Of a stretch of DNA of 64,000 bases, positions 1 through 17,079 are shown one piece after another. The notes under the pieces were generated by a model. That model did no database searches and was not told where the DNA came from. It saw only the letters and a list, made by a program, of their open reading frames with translations. The stretch spans positions 9,280,359 through 9,344,358 of the forward strand of contig NC_092578.1 in the NCBI RefSeq assembly GCF_037975245.1, read 5' to 3'. The DNA is from Apostichopus japonicus. Taxonomy: Eukaryota > Echinodermata > Holothuroidea > Aspidochirotida > Stichopodidae. Position 1 is the first letter of the stretch. Each line of letters begins with the position of its first letter. A program made the position numbers and the translations under genes.

Positions 1-304
1 TGATAACGGAAGCGTTAATACGTCTTCATTGTAATCCATGGAGTCACTGATACATACAACACTAAATTTACCAGACTTGATTATGATATCTCTCTCTTAT
101 ATGTACAATTCGGATGTGGACAGGCTGGGCGGGAATGAGGTCCAGAGAGGAGTATTATTGAAATCAACAAGAAATCATCTAAAGAGGGGCAAACATTGCA
201 CTTGACTCGTTGAAGGATTTGTCTAATCTATAGTTACGTTTTACAATAATTATCTTTTTTATTTTATAAATTTCTGTTTTAGGCTGACCAAACGGAGTTC
301 TCAG
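1..304 (+). other. Intron or unassigned 5' sequence of the first gene
   Basis: No exon can be placed here with confidence. A pyrimidine-rich stretch near 255-282 ends in TAG, but an exon starting there meets TGA at once in the frame used downstream. The acceptor at TTCTCAG (ending 304) is therefore preferred. The 5' end of the gene lies outside the window. Confidence 0.4.
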
Positions 305-4616
<4,312 letters not shown>

Positions 4617-4654
4617 GTGTATTGTCACCTTTTTTTTCAAAAATACTATAACAT

Positions 4655-4735
4655 TTTTTCCCAAAATTTATTTACCAAAAATTTATTTACCAAAAATTTA
4701 TTTACCAAAAATTTATTTACCAAAATTTATTTGTC
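4655..4735. repeat. 15-bp tandem repeat, about five units
   Basis: CAAAAATTTATTTAC repeats head to tail 40 bases after the stop codon, in the presumed 3' UTR or just beyond. Confidence 0.85.
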
Positions 4736-6660
4736 GCAGTCTAATTAAATGAATGAAAAACTATCACTTTTAGTTTTTGCTATTTTTCTTGTTTTTGTTC
4801 TAATACGAATATTTGCAGTTGAATCTCCCATTTTCGTTCGCCCTCCATCCGAACCTCACACCTGAATGCTCAAGGTACAATTGCGTACCTTTTGTCCTGA
4901 ATTGAATGATGATTACAGTAAAAGCTGACTTTACAATGCAATGAAATGAACCTAAATTAAGTAGGTACAAAATGATCCTTATAGTTTGTTAACCTTGTTA
5001 ATTTGTTTCGTGACGTTCGACGCTGTTACTGTAAACAACCCGCCTATAGAAAGGAAGGCCATACCTTATATCCGAAAATATGTATCTTCGAAATTTGGGT
5101 CAACTTGACACCTCAGTTAAGTTTGAGTTGCAATACTGATATGGGTTATCAGACCAGTTGTAACAGCTTGCGCCTAACTTTTTCATTTAGGAGCCAATTG
5201 CTACTATTTTCCCACTGGTTATTAACGTTGTGTACTGTGTGAGATAAACCGGATTGAACCTTAGTTTGTGGTTCTTTGGCCCGGACAATGTTTCGATCCA
5301 AATACTCTGGTAACCTCAGAGTCAACACTGAAAACATAATTGTGACAAGGTTGTACCACATTCAGAACTTGTGTCTTGCCATGATGTGCCGGTATCAATC
5401 TTAATGTGGATCTTCCGATCATAGACAAAAGCGAACTTTTTTACAAATTGTGGCTGGGTTGAATCTGAGCCATGTTCCACTTAAACTTTGTAATATATTG
5501 CCCAAAAATCACCAATATTCTTCCCGAATTTACCACTATATGGGGGCTGTAGTCCCAGTCACAACTTCTACGTCTGTGCATGGTCACGCTTCTATTCAAA
5601 TAATTTATGCCATCTTGGACAATACAAGAAAAACATACAAGAAAGTACAAGAATAAAATACAAGAAATATATATAAAGAAATATATTATGTTTATGTCAG
5701 CTCTAAAAACTGTCGCATTCACACCCGGCAACCCGAGTATTATTCTGTAAACGCTACAAAGCCGCCATCGATAGCTTTCTTTCGTAATTACCCACTACTT
5801 AGTTATTATGGCATTATCGGATGATATAACTTCATAATTTCTGTCCCCCAGAGCTATAGAGATTTTGACATTAAATAATCATCGGAATATTTCCAAAACC
5901 AACCCTTCCAAAAATCGAAAATCAGATTAAATACTCTTCATTGTTTCAAAAATTCATATCCCGTGCATCCTTCACCATTTTTCAAAAATCTAATAAACAT
6001 TATGTTTTTTTTTTACAGGCTTCCTTACAAAAGTAAAGCAATGAATATTGGCATAGCGCCACTAAATAATTGTAAAGAACGATTTCACAATAGGCTGCAC
6101 ACACGAGTGCGTGTATATATACATGTATTGTTGATGTATTGTATATCCTGGTGGAGGGGCGAGTCTTTTAACAATCCTCATATCTTGGTCAATGTTTTAA
6201 CCAATTTCCACAATTTTAGCTTCAAAGGATAGGAAATGTTTTAGATAATACTATTTTAACATACAATATACCAAAAAGTGTACTACTATTGGTAGTATGT
6301 ATTCCAAAATAAGTTATTTGGGGACTTAATTTGCATAATTGCATACATAATTAGCCCAAAATTAGTGTCACTTTTCAGATATGAAATCAGCAATTCTTAC
6401 CCATTCCATTGATATCAAAGTTCTTTTACAATATATTCCTCTGAATTGATGTAAATTGAGTCCAAGGAAAATCACTTTTAGCTGCTCACTAAACAAGGTC
6501 ACATTGCATTGCCAAAGGGATAGACACATTGGCACGTTTTATATTATAGTTTTAAGGAAAAAAGTATTTGAACTATGAGGTCTTCAACGTCAAAGTCACA
6601 AAACTAGTGTCCTTTGGTAAAATATCTAAACATAACCCCCCCTCCCTGCATATTGTTAAT
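4736..6660. other. No gene seen
   Basis: AT-rich sequence. Short open frames lack recognisable protein character or splice partners. Confidence 0.6.
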
Positions 6661-6689
6661 TTGGTCACCATCAAGTTCTCCCTAAGGTA

Positions 6690-7160
6690 GGACTAGTTTG
6701 GAGCGAAATTTAAGGTTTACCGCGAAAAACTTAGTTTATCGAAAAAGTGTGTTTTTCGTTCGATAAACTGAGTTCCCGAAAAAAAAAACCTTATTTTCGC
6801 TCGATATAAAGAGTTCATAATCTGAGTTTATCGAAGTGTTTGAACCCGTCATTATGAGAAAAAAAATCAGTTGTTTTTCGCTAGCTAGAAAACCTGTTTT
6901 TCGAACGAAATATAAACTGACCTTTTGAACTATTGTACAATTATAGGCGCGAAAAGCCATGTTTTTCGAGAACTTAAGCTGAGTTTATCAGTCAATAAAT
7001 TATGCTTTCGCTCGAAAAACTGCACTTCAGGCTTGCAGTTTTTCAGTTTGCAGAATAATTGCACATTCATTAGGCGCGAAAATTATCTTTTTTCTAGAAC
7101 TAAAACTGAATTTATCAGTCGATAAGCTTTGTTTTTTTTCTCGAAAACTACACTTCAGGA
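6690..7160. repeat. Diverged repeat of about 127 bp
   Basis: AGGCGCGAAAA recurs at 6945 and 7072, each followed by TTTATCAGT and CACTTCAGG landmarks. Weaker related words (TTTATCGAA, TTTTCGCTCGA) extend upstream to about 6690. The word set is self-similar in both orientations. Confidence 0.6.
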
Positions 7161-7584
7161 TTTCCATAAAGGCGGGCTTTTTTCTACGGTGCGTTTTGAC
7201 ACGCCATCCACAGAATTCATATTTTCCATGGTCATAATATCTTCCCCATAGTTTGGTAAAACACGATCAATCCAATGCTTAACTTATGAGTAATATATAG
7301 CAAATCTTGTTAGCATAAAATAGTTGTCTTTATACAAGAACCAATGTACCACGACATCATAATTAGTGCCATTGTTCTAAATCGTCCACCTCCAACCCCC
7401 TTTCCCCGTTCCCATCCCTTAACTGTTGGCAAGTCAATAATCAAGTCACGTAATGTAGTATTTTGCCCAAATCAATTCATGTCTGACAGCTATATGTTCG
7501 AGCCAAGCCCAATGGATCTACCAGATTCCAACACTCGTCTGTACATTTGATCAAGTTCTTGCTGTCACATGTACACAAGTTTTG

Positions 7585-7700
7585 TAAACAACGGCTTTCC
7601 CAAACGCGTAAGTCCGCTGTCAGCTGCAGACGACGTATTACGTAATAGCTTTGTTTACTCCAGTCGTAAGTCGTGCACATTCGACTTCTGCAGATAGCTA
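7585..7700 (+). promoter_or_regulatory. Candidate promoter/first exon of PHOSPHO gene
   Basis: A local CpG-rich island in otherwise AT-rich DNA (AACGCG, GACGACG, CGTCGTAAGTCGTGC). It holds the palindrome ATTACGTAAT (about 7628-7637), matching PAR-bZIP/C-EBP-type sites. A donor-like CAGTC|GTAAGT lies near 7664 and could splice to the acceptor at 9692. This is inference without transcript data. Confidence 0.3.
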
Positions 7701-8130
7701 TGCGCGAGACTTGAATTTTGAGTTCGACCTCCTCTATGCAGTGAATATACTGCGCATAACATCACAGTTGAAAGCAAAATCGCAAGCAAGTTAGTTAAAT
7801 CAAGGATTGCAAAAACGTTTCTGACATTGAGCCACCCTGGACATAAAATTACACGGTAATATACTATTACTAGTTCCACGAATTTAGCCTAGTTCAATAA
7901 GTTGCCGGTATGCATAGTACTACTACTACTTATGCCTACAGTAATAATATCTCAAATTTTTTTCGTAACGTTAGGGCTTGATGAAGTGTCCATTCAAATT
8001 ATTTAACAACAGTGGCATTCTGCAATCACACAGACTGCTGTACAGTAAAGGCTTCAGTTCTGGTTTAACTGACAATGTTATTGTTGTAGAAATTGTAGGG
8101 CATATCCTGTTCCTAATGTAACATGTGTTC

Positions 8131-9300
8131 CAGGATTTCCAGAAGGCCTTTGATAAAGTTCCCCACCAGCATCATTTACATATCGTGAAGAGTATGGGTG
8201 TCAATGGGAACTTTTGTCTTGGATCGAGAATTGGCTCGGTAATAGGAAATAGAGGGTGGTAATTAAAGTCTGTGCTTCTTCTTGGCAGGACGTTATTGGT
8301 GGAGTTTCACAAGGGTCTGTTTTGGGTCCCTTGTTGTTTCTTGCCTAGCCTATGTTAAAGACATTGATTGAGATATTTTGTGTACAGCCAAGAAATTTGC
8401 TGGTGACACCAAACTGTATTCTGAGATCTCTTCTAAAAGCGACTCTGAGAAATTTTAAATGGATTTGGATAAGGTTTTTCTGGTCTCAGGGATGGCAAAT
8501 GCTTTTTAATATTGATAAATGCAAGGTGATGACTATTAGTAGCAATACATACTGTACACTCTTAATGGTGAGGAGCAGGAGGTCTTTATTGAAAGAGACC
8601 TGGGTATCTACATTGACTGATCTATGCAACCTTCTAAACATTGTTTCGAAGCTACTTGAAGAGGTAATAGGGTTTTAGGTATGATCAAGAGGAACTTCAA
8701 TTTTCTAAAGAGGACATACTTGTTAGGATTTATTTAGCAGTTGGTTAGGCCTCATCTGAAGAATGCTGTGCAGGCTTGGAACCCGTATTTTGCTAAGGAT
8801 AAGGACATGCTTGAGAAGGTCCAAAGGAGGGCTACTAGGATGATTAGTTCTTTAAAGCGTGTTCTTATTATAGGCAGTTAACTTACAGCTGCTGAATCTC
8901 ACCACACTGGAACTTACAGTAGGAGTTTACATGGTGACTTGATTCAGGTTTTCAAGATTGTGTATGGTTTTGACAATATTTCCTTCACTGACTTTTTATA
9001 TTTGCTAACAGTAGTAGAAACAGAGGTCATTGTCTTAAACTCCAGAGGTACAAAGTAGGATTCGTATTCAGCATACTCTTTTTTCTAATAGGGTTGTGAA
9101 TGAGTGGAACGGTTTGCCTGAGAAAGTTGTACTTGCAAGTAGTGTGAATTGGTTTACTTTAAGAATGCTTCAAATGGACAAGCACTTTAAGCATTATTAT
9201 TGGATCAGATATTTTGTGTCTCCATTTTATTCCCTCTCCCATAGGGTCCTTGATGGGGACTTGATTGTTCCTCCTGATCTTTTTTTTCTACTATAACTAC
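8131..9300 (+). pseudogene. Decayed non-LTR retrotransposon reverse transcriptase
   Basis: Conceptual fragments in changing frames follow the order of a CR1/L2/Jockey-type RT C-terminal half: DFQKAFDKVPH near 8133, GGVSQGSVLGPLLF near 8300, then LRPHLKNAVQAWNPYF near 8750 with EKVQRRATRMISSLK. A closing VVNEWNGLPEKVVLASSVN lies near 9090. The YADD-containing stretch between is lost or unreadable. Frameshifts and stops show it is dead. It lies just upstream of the PHOSPHO coding exon, probably in its intron. Confidence 0.88.
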
Positions 9301-9700
9301 TATACTTAACGTGATGCATTGTACATAGTAATCCTGATAGGATGCAGCCTATTGTACGTACACAGTGTAGCCTAACTAGCCACAAAGTCATGGAGGTCTG
9401 TGCTTAATGTACACTTCAGCAGTACACTAACACTTCTTTGAACCAAAGTAAGAACGAAGCAAAGATAATACAATGTCACAAAGAATATTTCTGTTGGTCC
9501 CAGAATTGGCCATACAGTAATTCTTTTTCAGAGGCCACTGACTTGCTGGAATATTGTACTTTCTTAATTTCAGTTAAAGTGCAAAAACCCGGTATTGATA
9601 TATACCATAAGGAGCTTACAATTTTCAAGTGCCTGTAAAATACATTTTTAATTAGTATTTTAATACACTCAGAATTTCCTATTTTCTTTCAGTTAGTGAA

Positions 9701-10474
9701 ATGCAAAGCACTGAGTCAGATACTGGCCGTGGCCGATGCTTACTGGTTATCGATTTCGACCACACAATTTCCGAAAAGAACACAGATAGTTGGGTTCTCA
9801 GATCTCTTCTCTCGGAAGATACAGTTGAAAAAATACTTGCTTCAAGGCAAACTGAGAAATTTCCATGGCAACAGGTGATGAGAAATGGGTTTCAAGCTCT
9901 TTATAATAAAAATTGCTTCAAAGACCAAATTGTCAATGCGATAGAAGAGATACCTCTAGTGAACGGCTTTGCAAAGTTTATAGAATCGGTAGGGAAACAA
10001 AGTCATTGTGAAATTATCATTGCTTCAGACTCGAACACAGTATTCATCGAAGCATTACTGCGGAAGCATAAACTGGTTCCATACATTGACCATGTTTTTA
10101 CCAACCCAGCAAATTTTGATAACCAAGGCCATTTACGACTATTTCCTCATCATTCCCATTCTTGCAAAACTTGTGAACCAAACATTTGTAAACAGAAGAT
10201 ACTAAGGCAGCACATGGAGGAAAGAGAGCGGAACGGGGGCAAATATGATCAGATTTTTGTGATCGGAGATGGAGGCAATGACTTTTGTCCGTGTAAGCTT
10301 CTGACAGAGAACGACGTCATCTTCCCTAGGAAAGGGTACCGGCTCATAAAAAAGTTGGAGAGGCTTTCAAAGTCTGGTGATGAAGAGCCAGTCCTTGCAT
10401 CGATTGTGCCCTGGGAGGATGGAGAGGACCTGTTAGCATCCTTTAAGCAAGTTGCAGGTCTCCGGTTAGAATAG
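9701..10474 (+). CDS. PHOSPHO2-like: PHOSPHO1/2-type HAD phosphatase
   Basis: A complete 257-residue protein in one coding exon. Phosphatases of this HAD subfamily hydrolyse phosphoethanolamine and phosphocholine (PHOSPHO1) or pyridoxal 5'-phosphate (PHOSPHO2) in a Mg-dependent reaction. The nucleophile motif VIDFDHT puts Asp18 and Asp20 in the DxDxT signature. ASDSN at 108-112 is motif II-like, and GDGGND at 189-194 supplies the metal-binding aspartates. The Cys-containing HSCKTCEPNICKQ and the FPRKGYRLIKKL segment are family hallmarks. Length matches the family (about 240-270). The ATG at 9701 is eight bases after an acceptor (TTTCTTTCAG, ending 9692), so the 5' UTR is spliced. Two AATAAA signals follow the stop closely. 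PHOSPHO1 versus PHOSPHO2 cannot be decided by eye, but overall wording is closer to PHOSPHO2. Confidence 0.95.
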   Translation: MQSTESDTGRGRCLLVIDFDHTISEKNTDSWVLRSLLSEDTVEKILASRQTEKFPWQQVMRNGFQALYNKNCFKDQIVNAIEEIPLVNGFAKFIESVGKQSHCEIIIASDSNTVFIEALLRKHKLVPYIDHVFTNPANFDNQGHLRLFPHHSHSCKTCEPNICKQKILRQHMEERERNGGKYDQIFVIGDGGNDFCPCKLLTENDVIFPRKGYRLIKKLERLSKSGDEEPVLASIVPWEDGEDLLASFKQVAGLRLE

Positions 10475-10485
10475 GAATATAGAAC

Positions 10486-10512
10486 AATAAACCAAATGTT
10501 GTTAAATAAACT
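10486..10512 (+). terminator. Poly(A) signals of the PHOSPHO gene
   Basis: Two AATAAA hexamers lie 12-40 bases after the stop codon (ACAATAAACC and TTAAATAAACTG), giving a very short 3' UTR. Confidence 0.7.
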
Positions 10513-10539
10513 GCTCTTTGCATTGAGTTTTTCCACAAT

Positions 10540-11070
10540 TTGGCAGTGCTATTCTTGATGGTGAGGAAAGATAAATTATCTCCTCAAAGATTTGACAATG
10601 AAATGTCTGATGGTTTAAATTAAATTTTGTGAGACACAAAGTTTCTTTCATTCCTTAGTAATTGATACCGTCTCAGGAAAAGCTTTCAAGAATTTTATAA
10701 CTTATAAAAAAATATCTTATCTTTTCCTTGAAGAATTATTTCTTTTCATCTCATTCACTGTACATTTTTACTTTTAACTGGAATTTCATTGATCTCTTGA
10801 TGGAAGTGAAAGCTGTCATTCACTCACTGTTGTATTAATTAAATATCTTTGTCCTACTGTACCTGGACTCCACCTACTTTCCTTGGGAAGGACATCATTT
10901 TTTAACTTATTTGTTAGTCACTTTAACTGTTTTGGAACACACCAGTATCTCCATTCTTCTAGCTGCCATCACTCCCCTGCAAGACTAGAATTGCCTACAG
11001 TCAAGCACTTTGTTGCATTTGCTCTAACAATTCCTCTTTCATTCGTCATATATATGTTTCAGAAAAACAC
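10540..11070. other. No gene seen; may include upstream part of the retroelement
   Basis: AT-rich, no convincing coding signal. The last 150 bases may be degraded Penelope-like element sequence. Confidence 0.4.
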
Positions 11071-11800
11071 CTTACTGCCAGGGTGCATAGTGTCAGAAGA
11101 CTGCATGAAGCCATTCAGAGAATCTGCTCCCTATCCAGATCATCTACATTGGCAGTGAAGGTCAAAAAGGAAAGAGATTGTGACGACAAGCTCCCTTTCG
11201 TTGTTAGTTGCCACCCAAATCTTCTCCCTCTTCAGCAAATCACCACTAACAACCACAACATTCTCCTCACTTCAGAGGGACTCCAACAAGCAGTCCCTGA
11301 AAAACCCACCATCGCCTGTGGAACCTTCTTATGCGTGCTGCTGTTCCACCTCTTAACTTCTAACCCTACACCCATTCAGCATGGTACTTTCAAATGTGAT
11401 CGTACTTCAAGATGCATCGTCTGCAGCCACCACATTGTTGAATTCAATTCCATCAGCAGTCACATCACCCAACTCACACACAAGACTAAGGGTAACATCA
11501 CTTGCACAACCTCTAATGTCATCTATCTGACTCTTGTAGTCTGTGGCATCCAGTATATTGGTGAAACCAAACCACCCTCAAGATGTGGTTCTATGGTCAC
11601 AGATCAACAGTCAACATATTGAAGACTAAGATCCCAGTTTGAACACATTTTAATGACATGTCCCCAGAGGGGATTGAATCCTTAGGTAGCCGTCCTGACC
11701 TAGTACAAACCAGCAGAGAGAGACTGGATGCATCACCTTCGCACCATTCAACCTCATGGACTCAACATTCAGGAAGGACATGACTAACCTTTCTTCTGCC
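11071..11800 (+). pseudogene. Penelope-like element, C-terminal GIY-YIG part
   Basis: Frames here read as the end of a Penelope-like retroelement polyprotein. LPFVVSCHPNLLPLQQI and LLTSEGLQQAVPEKP match the linker after the reverse transcriptase. HGTFKCDRTSRCIVC is the Cys motif before the endonuclease. NVIYLTLVVCGIQYIGET is the GIY-YIG core. After Y-stop at 11622 the reading resumes with TKIPV-stop-THFNDMSPEGIESLGSRPD, typical downstream sequence with several disablements. The RT domain itself is missing, so this is a 5'-truncated dead copy. Confidence 0.88.
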
Positions 11801-12225
11801 CCCCCCCCTCCCTCCATCATTCCTTGTTTCCCTTCTGTCACCCCTCTCCTCTAGAAGCTCTCTTCCACCTTTTTTTCTCCACACTTTTCTGTCTTTATCC
11901 TTCTGCAGTTTATTTCCTAACCTCTTTCCATAATCCTCTCTTGGTCCCTCTACTGTTAATCTCCTACATCACCTCAACCCCCTGTTGGTTTCTTTCTTCT
12001 CTCCATCCCTCGTCTACTAATCCTCTTACATCTATCTCTTTTGTGTTCACCCTGCTCATTGACCTGTCTGTATTCTGTGCTTGTATTTGTCCCTTCTGTT
12101 ACTGTAACTTGTCATTCAGCCTCTGAAGAAGATCCTGCTACAATCGAACATCAGGCCCTCTTACTTTAACAAATTATCTTGTACAGGCACTTTAGTGGAT
12201 AAGCAGTTTTCTAACAGTTTGTTTT
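11801..12225 (+). mobile_element. Penelope-like element 3' untranslated tail
   Basis: A long pyrimidine-rich stretch (C/T 11811-12060) leads to CTCTGAAGAAGATCCTGCTA and ACTTTAGTGGATAAGCAG near 12191. That order (CTGAAGA, short stem, CGAA) resembles the hammerhead-like conserved block at the end of Penelope-like elements. The stem GATCC/GGATC expected there is degraded to GAT...ATC. Confidence 0.55.
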
Positions 12226-14610
12226 ATTTTAATTATAATGGTACACGCATGTACTGGGGCAGATTGACCCTTTGGCATACTGGCTCCAACCATTGCACAC
12301 TTGGGTCCGAGACATAGCCAGGTTGACATGCCAAATATGCTGATTTCATCTTGGTTGTCAAGGTTCTATGTAGTTTTATACAGGTTGCCAAATACACCAC
12401 TTGCTTCAAGGCCCCACCGTCGCCTCTTGGATCATGAAGCTGGTAGCAATTTATGGCCCATTCCACCCTGCACACATATACTGCAAAGCACATCCATTTT
12501 ATGATAGAATTGTATTGTGTGGTACAGTGTGAATTAGATTGATGCCACAATGCAATTTGAAGCTAGCCAAACGAAAAATGAAAAGATAAAAAAGTCCACT
12601 TGATCTTTGTGATCATAAGTGTTTATTTCTTTGATATCAGATCAATACAAAATTCATGCATATCATATCGTCATATTTTAAAACTGGAATACCAGTAACT
12701 ACACCACCAGTAAATATCATATGAACATCTCTATAAGCTGCTATTATACTTTATAACTGCAATATGATTCTCAATTTCAGCTGACAAAGATTAACAAGTA
12801 TGATATTAATTCAATATATTCAATAATATTATGAAACTTCTTTCTACAAGTTTAGACAAGTTTCATCACCCTGTTAATGGTTTCCTTTAGGTCTCAAACT
12901 GTCACTGTTTGTGGCAAGATTCAAAAAGAGACTTATTTTCGTTTAAGTTGAAGCATCATAAGATCACAAAAATCCTCCACTTACTTATTCGAAAGTCTCA
13001 TCTGTTTTGATTTTCAAGAAAGTATTGACAAGATAATGAATTAAACATCAGCTGCTGCTAAAAAATTAAAATCAGTTTAAATAGCAGTATGGTACGTTTG
13101 CCTTAGTAAGCAGTCAGCATGTATTAAGTTAAATTGAGCTTTTCAACAAACATGTAGAATATTAAGGATTAACGAATATGGTGTCTCATGTTATATTGGA
13201 ACTTGAATTCCAAAGGATTACTCCAACTTTTACTGACAGTACGCGTAGAATGAATATCATGTTGTCTATATCATGAATGCTTGCAACTGTTTGTACTGGC
13301 AATAGGATTGATTTCAAGCACCATATGAGTGGACAGTTTACAGAGGTAGTAGCACCCAAAACTGTCTCAGGTGCCTGACAATTCCTCAATCGATATGTTC
13401 AACAATCGACGTACATAGTTAAACGACGACTTCATTATTTGTGTGATGGGGAATGAGTCCCCCCGAATGATCCTAACATCTTCTTGTTCTGTTAATGATA
13501 GGTTTCAATTTCTGCATACTGTATCTATGTATTATATAGAGATCATAAAATATCTGATAAGAGAATTCAGCTGTAACTTTAACCTCTCTCAACCAATCAT
13601 ACTAGTGTCATTTCAATTTTGCATACAACACAAGACAAATCACTTCAAAAAATAGTTAACCGTTGCAAAGAAATACTGCAGAGCAATGGTGAAAAAACAT
13701 CCAATCAGAAATATACATTAAGCCCATGTGACCCTGAAAATTAATTATGCAGGCAAGGTTAAATTGTACTGAAACACACACTTGAATGATAACATACAAT
13801 ACGAGGTGTAAAATGATCAGGAGAGAAAATAAAGTTCAGTTTAGTTGACGACCACTAGTTGATAAATATACACTCATATATTTTATTATTGCAATTCTAA
13901 TGTCCCTAAAAATAAGGTTTCCTTTACACAAAACAATTATCGACAATATACAGAAGAGGACAAAATTCACTTAAAATATTCATCTAATTCTAATTGTTGA
14001 AGTTAAAGAAGAAAAGAAAAATACATATTAAAAGCAAAACACACAGAGGAAGGTCCCCATGTACAGATACCATTCTCAACTTATAATCATTCCGGATGTA
14101 CTAAACAGTTGAATTTTCTTCACTTCCAACAGAAAGTCATATTGTTTAACTCAAAAGTTAATTCTGATGGAGCGTTCTTCCTCTTGTGAACGACATGTAA
14201 CAAATTTTGTCAAGAAAACTCTCAGAACTACTGAAGTGTCACGTTTTGAGGTTACTCTACATGATGTAACCCTAGTAGATGACATGGGGAAATTTTGCAA
14301 TGCTAATTCGAGCACAAATATTCTTTTATAAGACAAAAGGATTGGCTCTGTGGTTTAGTGCTATCCATGAACTATGTGATATCATCAATAATTTGATTAG
14401 ATTTCACCAAAGTGAGATATGCTTTATATCTTGTAAAGGTCTTTTGACAAAACTTTATGATCCTGCTAGATTGGTGAAAAAATTCATTAAAATGTCTCAA
14501 GATAATGTCTCAAGACAACAATTGATATTTTCGCCTATCACTGTATCAAATTTTACCTTTGTTGACACAATTTGTTCTGAAAGGTGGTAACAATTTGCCT
14601 TTTCAAATGT
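12226..14610. other. AT-rich, no gene seen
   Basis: No splice-flanked coding segments or strong repeats noticed. It could include distal 3' UTR of the convergent ORMDL gene. Confidence 0.5.
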
Positions 14611-14951
14611 TGCAACTAAAGGGTTCATCAGTGCAGCTATAAATAACACAGTATATGAGTTACCAATTACACATCACCCAAGACTCTGCAGCTAAAGGGT
14701 TCATCAGTGCAGCTACAAATAACAGAGTTAATGAGTTACCACAAACACACCACCCACCACTCAGATGCACTAAAGGGTTCATCAGTGCAGCTACAAATAA
14801 CACAGTATATATGAGTTACCACGAACACACCACCCACCACTCAGATGCAGCTAAAGGGTTCATCAGTGCAGCTACAAATAACACAGTATATATGAGTTAC
14901 CACGAACACACCACCCACCACTCAGATGCAACTAAAGGGTTCATCAGTGCA
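14611..14951. repeat. 76-81-bp tandem array, four-plus copies
   Basis: AAAGGGTTCATCAGTGCA recurs at 14618, 14694, 14772, 14853 and 14934. The later units, with ACACACCACCCACCACTCAGATGC, are almost identical. The open frame over it is a by-product of unit length being a multiple of three. Confidence 0.95.
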
Positions 14952-16943
14952 TTTGTCTCTCTCCTAGCAAAAAGAAAGAGAAAATGAATTCCCCACATGG
15001 CAGAACCTATGGTTCAAAAAGCTCAAGAAAAGAAATAAAAACAGAAATAACAAATACAATTTCTTATTAAAGGTTGATCTTCGCCTTAAGGAATTACTCT
15101 CAAAAATCCAAACAAGGGACTTAAAAAGCTAGAATTGAGGTTGGAATTACTGAATCAGAAAGTTGACTTGGTTGTACCTGTGACCAGCACTTTTACGACC
15201 TGCGTGTGGTTACCACAGCAACTTTGAAGCAGTTTGAACACACATGAGAAAAAGAAGGATGATATTTAGAAATAACAGCAAAATGCATTTCATACACTTA
15301 CTAAATGACATAACTTATAGAAATGAGACTAATTTAAATTTTAATTATTATTTCCAATCAAGACATAAGCAAGGACTGAAAAGTATCAGGTTTTGTTTCA
15401 GACAATCACTATACTTGATACCAAACATATATATGACACCATGTTGTTGCATGGAGGACCCACATTGGGAACTAGTAAAACTTGTGCATTGAGGGAGGGG
15501 TTATGTAACAGATATTCATACAGGCTAAATACAGTATTTACTAATTTTCACACACATTGAGACTCATTGACAGCCATCCCTCCCCCCCCCCATCCTCACC
15601 CACCTCAGAGAGATAAGTCTCATCCCTTTGTTTCTTCAAACACAAGTTTGATAATTAAACTTGCCCTGATAACATTTTACAATTTCAACGTATAACCTAA
15701 ACCATAGCCTCTCAGCACTTTTAAATATCTCATTAGAATGTTGGTAATTAACAATAGTTTACTTGTACTAAATCCCGAATGGATCATATTGAAATACATT
15801 TTATTCACTTCATAGAACATTAATGAAACAGATATGACCACCAGCTTTAATGAGAGTTTTTAATAAAATATCAAAGATGACACAGGCTGTCATCAAATGT
15901 GTCTAAATATTGAACGTAGCATTTCAGGAGGAATTGAATATAAAGATAAACCACTCCTTTGGGGGATTGATATAGCAACTTTATGAGTTCCCTTCTAATA
16001 TTACAGCACACAAATGACCCTGTGTATTTATTGGAAACAAACGATAATAATCTCGGAAGATAGGACTAAAGATATACAGGGAAAACAAGTCTCTTTCCTC
16101 ATGGTTAAATATTAATCTGTTTCCACTAAGTAAATAATATTTAGCTTGTGCTATGTAACTGAGAGACATCTCTACTTAAATGGACTGTAAAATGCCCCTC
16201 AAAAATGGCTAGATATGCTAAAATGGCCACAACCTTTCACACCTTAACGACACTTTATATAGTATATATTTGAACAGTTTGTATATAAATTGACAATTTG
16301 TCAATATTTAAAGTAATAATTCTGTGACAATCTCGTGCTCATAAATACCCATTGCGACATAATTCGAGCAAATGTATACTTCTCCAAAGTTTTATAAAAC
16401 CATCAAGTGATGGGCCACTTTTCATGTCCCTTTTTATTTCCAGTAACTGAATAAATAAAGGGCAATGAATGATATTAACTTTTATCTATGGAAGAACTAA
16501 ATTTAAAGGCATGATAAGCCTTGCATTCAGCAATGATTTTACTTACTTTTAGTGGTATCCACAGATTTAGCCTTGATAACTCTGAAGGTTCATGTCCTCC
16601 AGTCTGCCCTGCATATTCAGGCTATTTCTCACTTGTTAACATGTAAACAACAATACATTACTTAATAAATTTCAATCCCATTGACAACGGCATCGAGCGC
16701 TTGGTATGACTTAAACTTTATTTACAGTACAGATATGCAATTAAAGTTTACTACTTTTCTGACAATTGTTTATACGTTAAAGGCTGTTGTGCACATTTCA
16801 ACATACTACTAAAATGAACAACGTTTCCATGACAACAGACCCCTTTTCCTTATCTCTGTATACCCTCATCATACAAGTCACAGGGTGCTACTGGTAGGCC
16901 TTTGAACTTTGCGGTGTATCTGTTTCATATTGGTACTTGGTCT
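14952..16943. other. AT-rich; possible ORMDL 3' UTR and downstream sequence
   Basis: It lies directly after the ORMDL stop codon on the minus strand. No coding signal. Several TTTATT words (AATAAA on the minus strand) occur, but the true poly(A) site cannot be chosen. Confidence 0.35.
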
Positions 16944-17079
16944 TCAGTATTTGTTGATGCCCAGTATTCTGACGCCGTGAAAGATCGGAAGCTTGGCAAG
17001 GGTCACGAACAACGTTGACATCAGGTTGATAGCAAAGTGAATGGTGTTGTACTTGGAGTAGAATGTTGCAATAAAAAAC
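16944..17079 (-). CDS. ORMDL: ORMDL last coding exon
   Basis: The minus-strand acceptor CTTTTTACAG precedes 17079. The first G completes a Val codon begun by GT at the previous exon end. It reads FFIATFYSKYNTIHF to GVRILGINKY and a TGA stop. The GxRxxGINKY ending is the family signature. It is too short to show as a long open frame. Confidence 0.95.

Noticed and set aside
10249-10536. 95-codon minus-strand frame
   Set aside because: Antisense of the PHOSPHO coding exon.
14655-14987. Repetitive 110-codon protein
   Set aside because: Produced by a tandem repeat whose later units are 81 bp (27 codons). No start context or neighbours support a gene.
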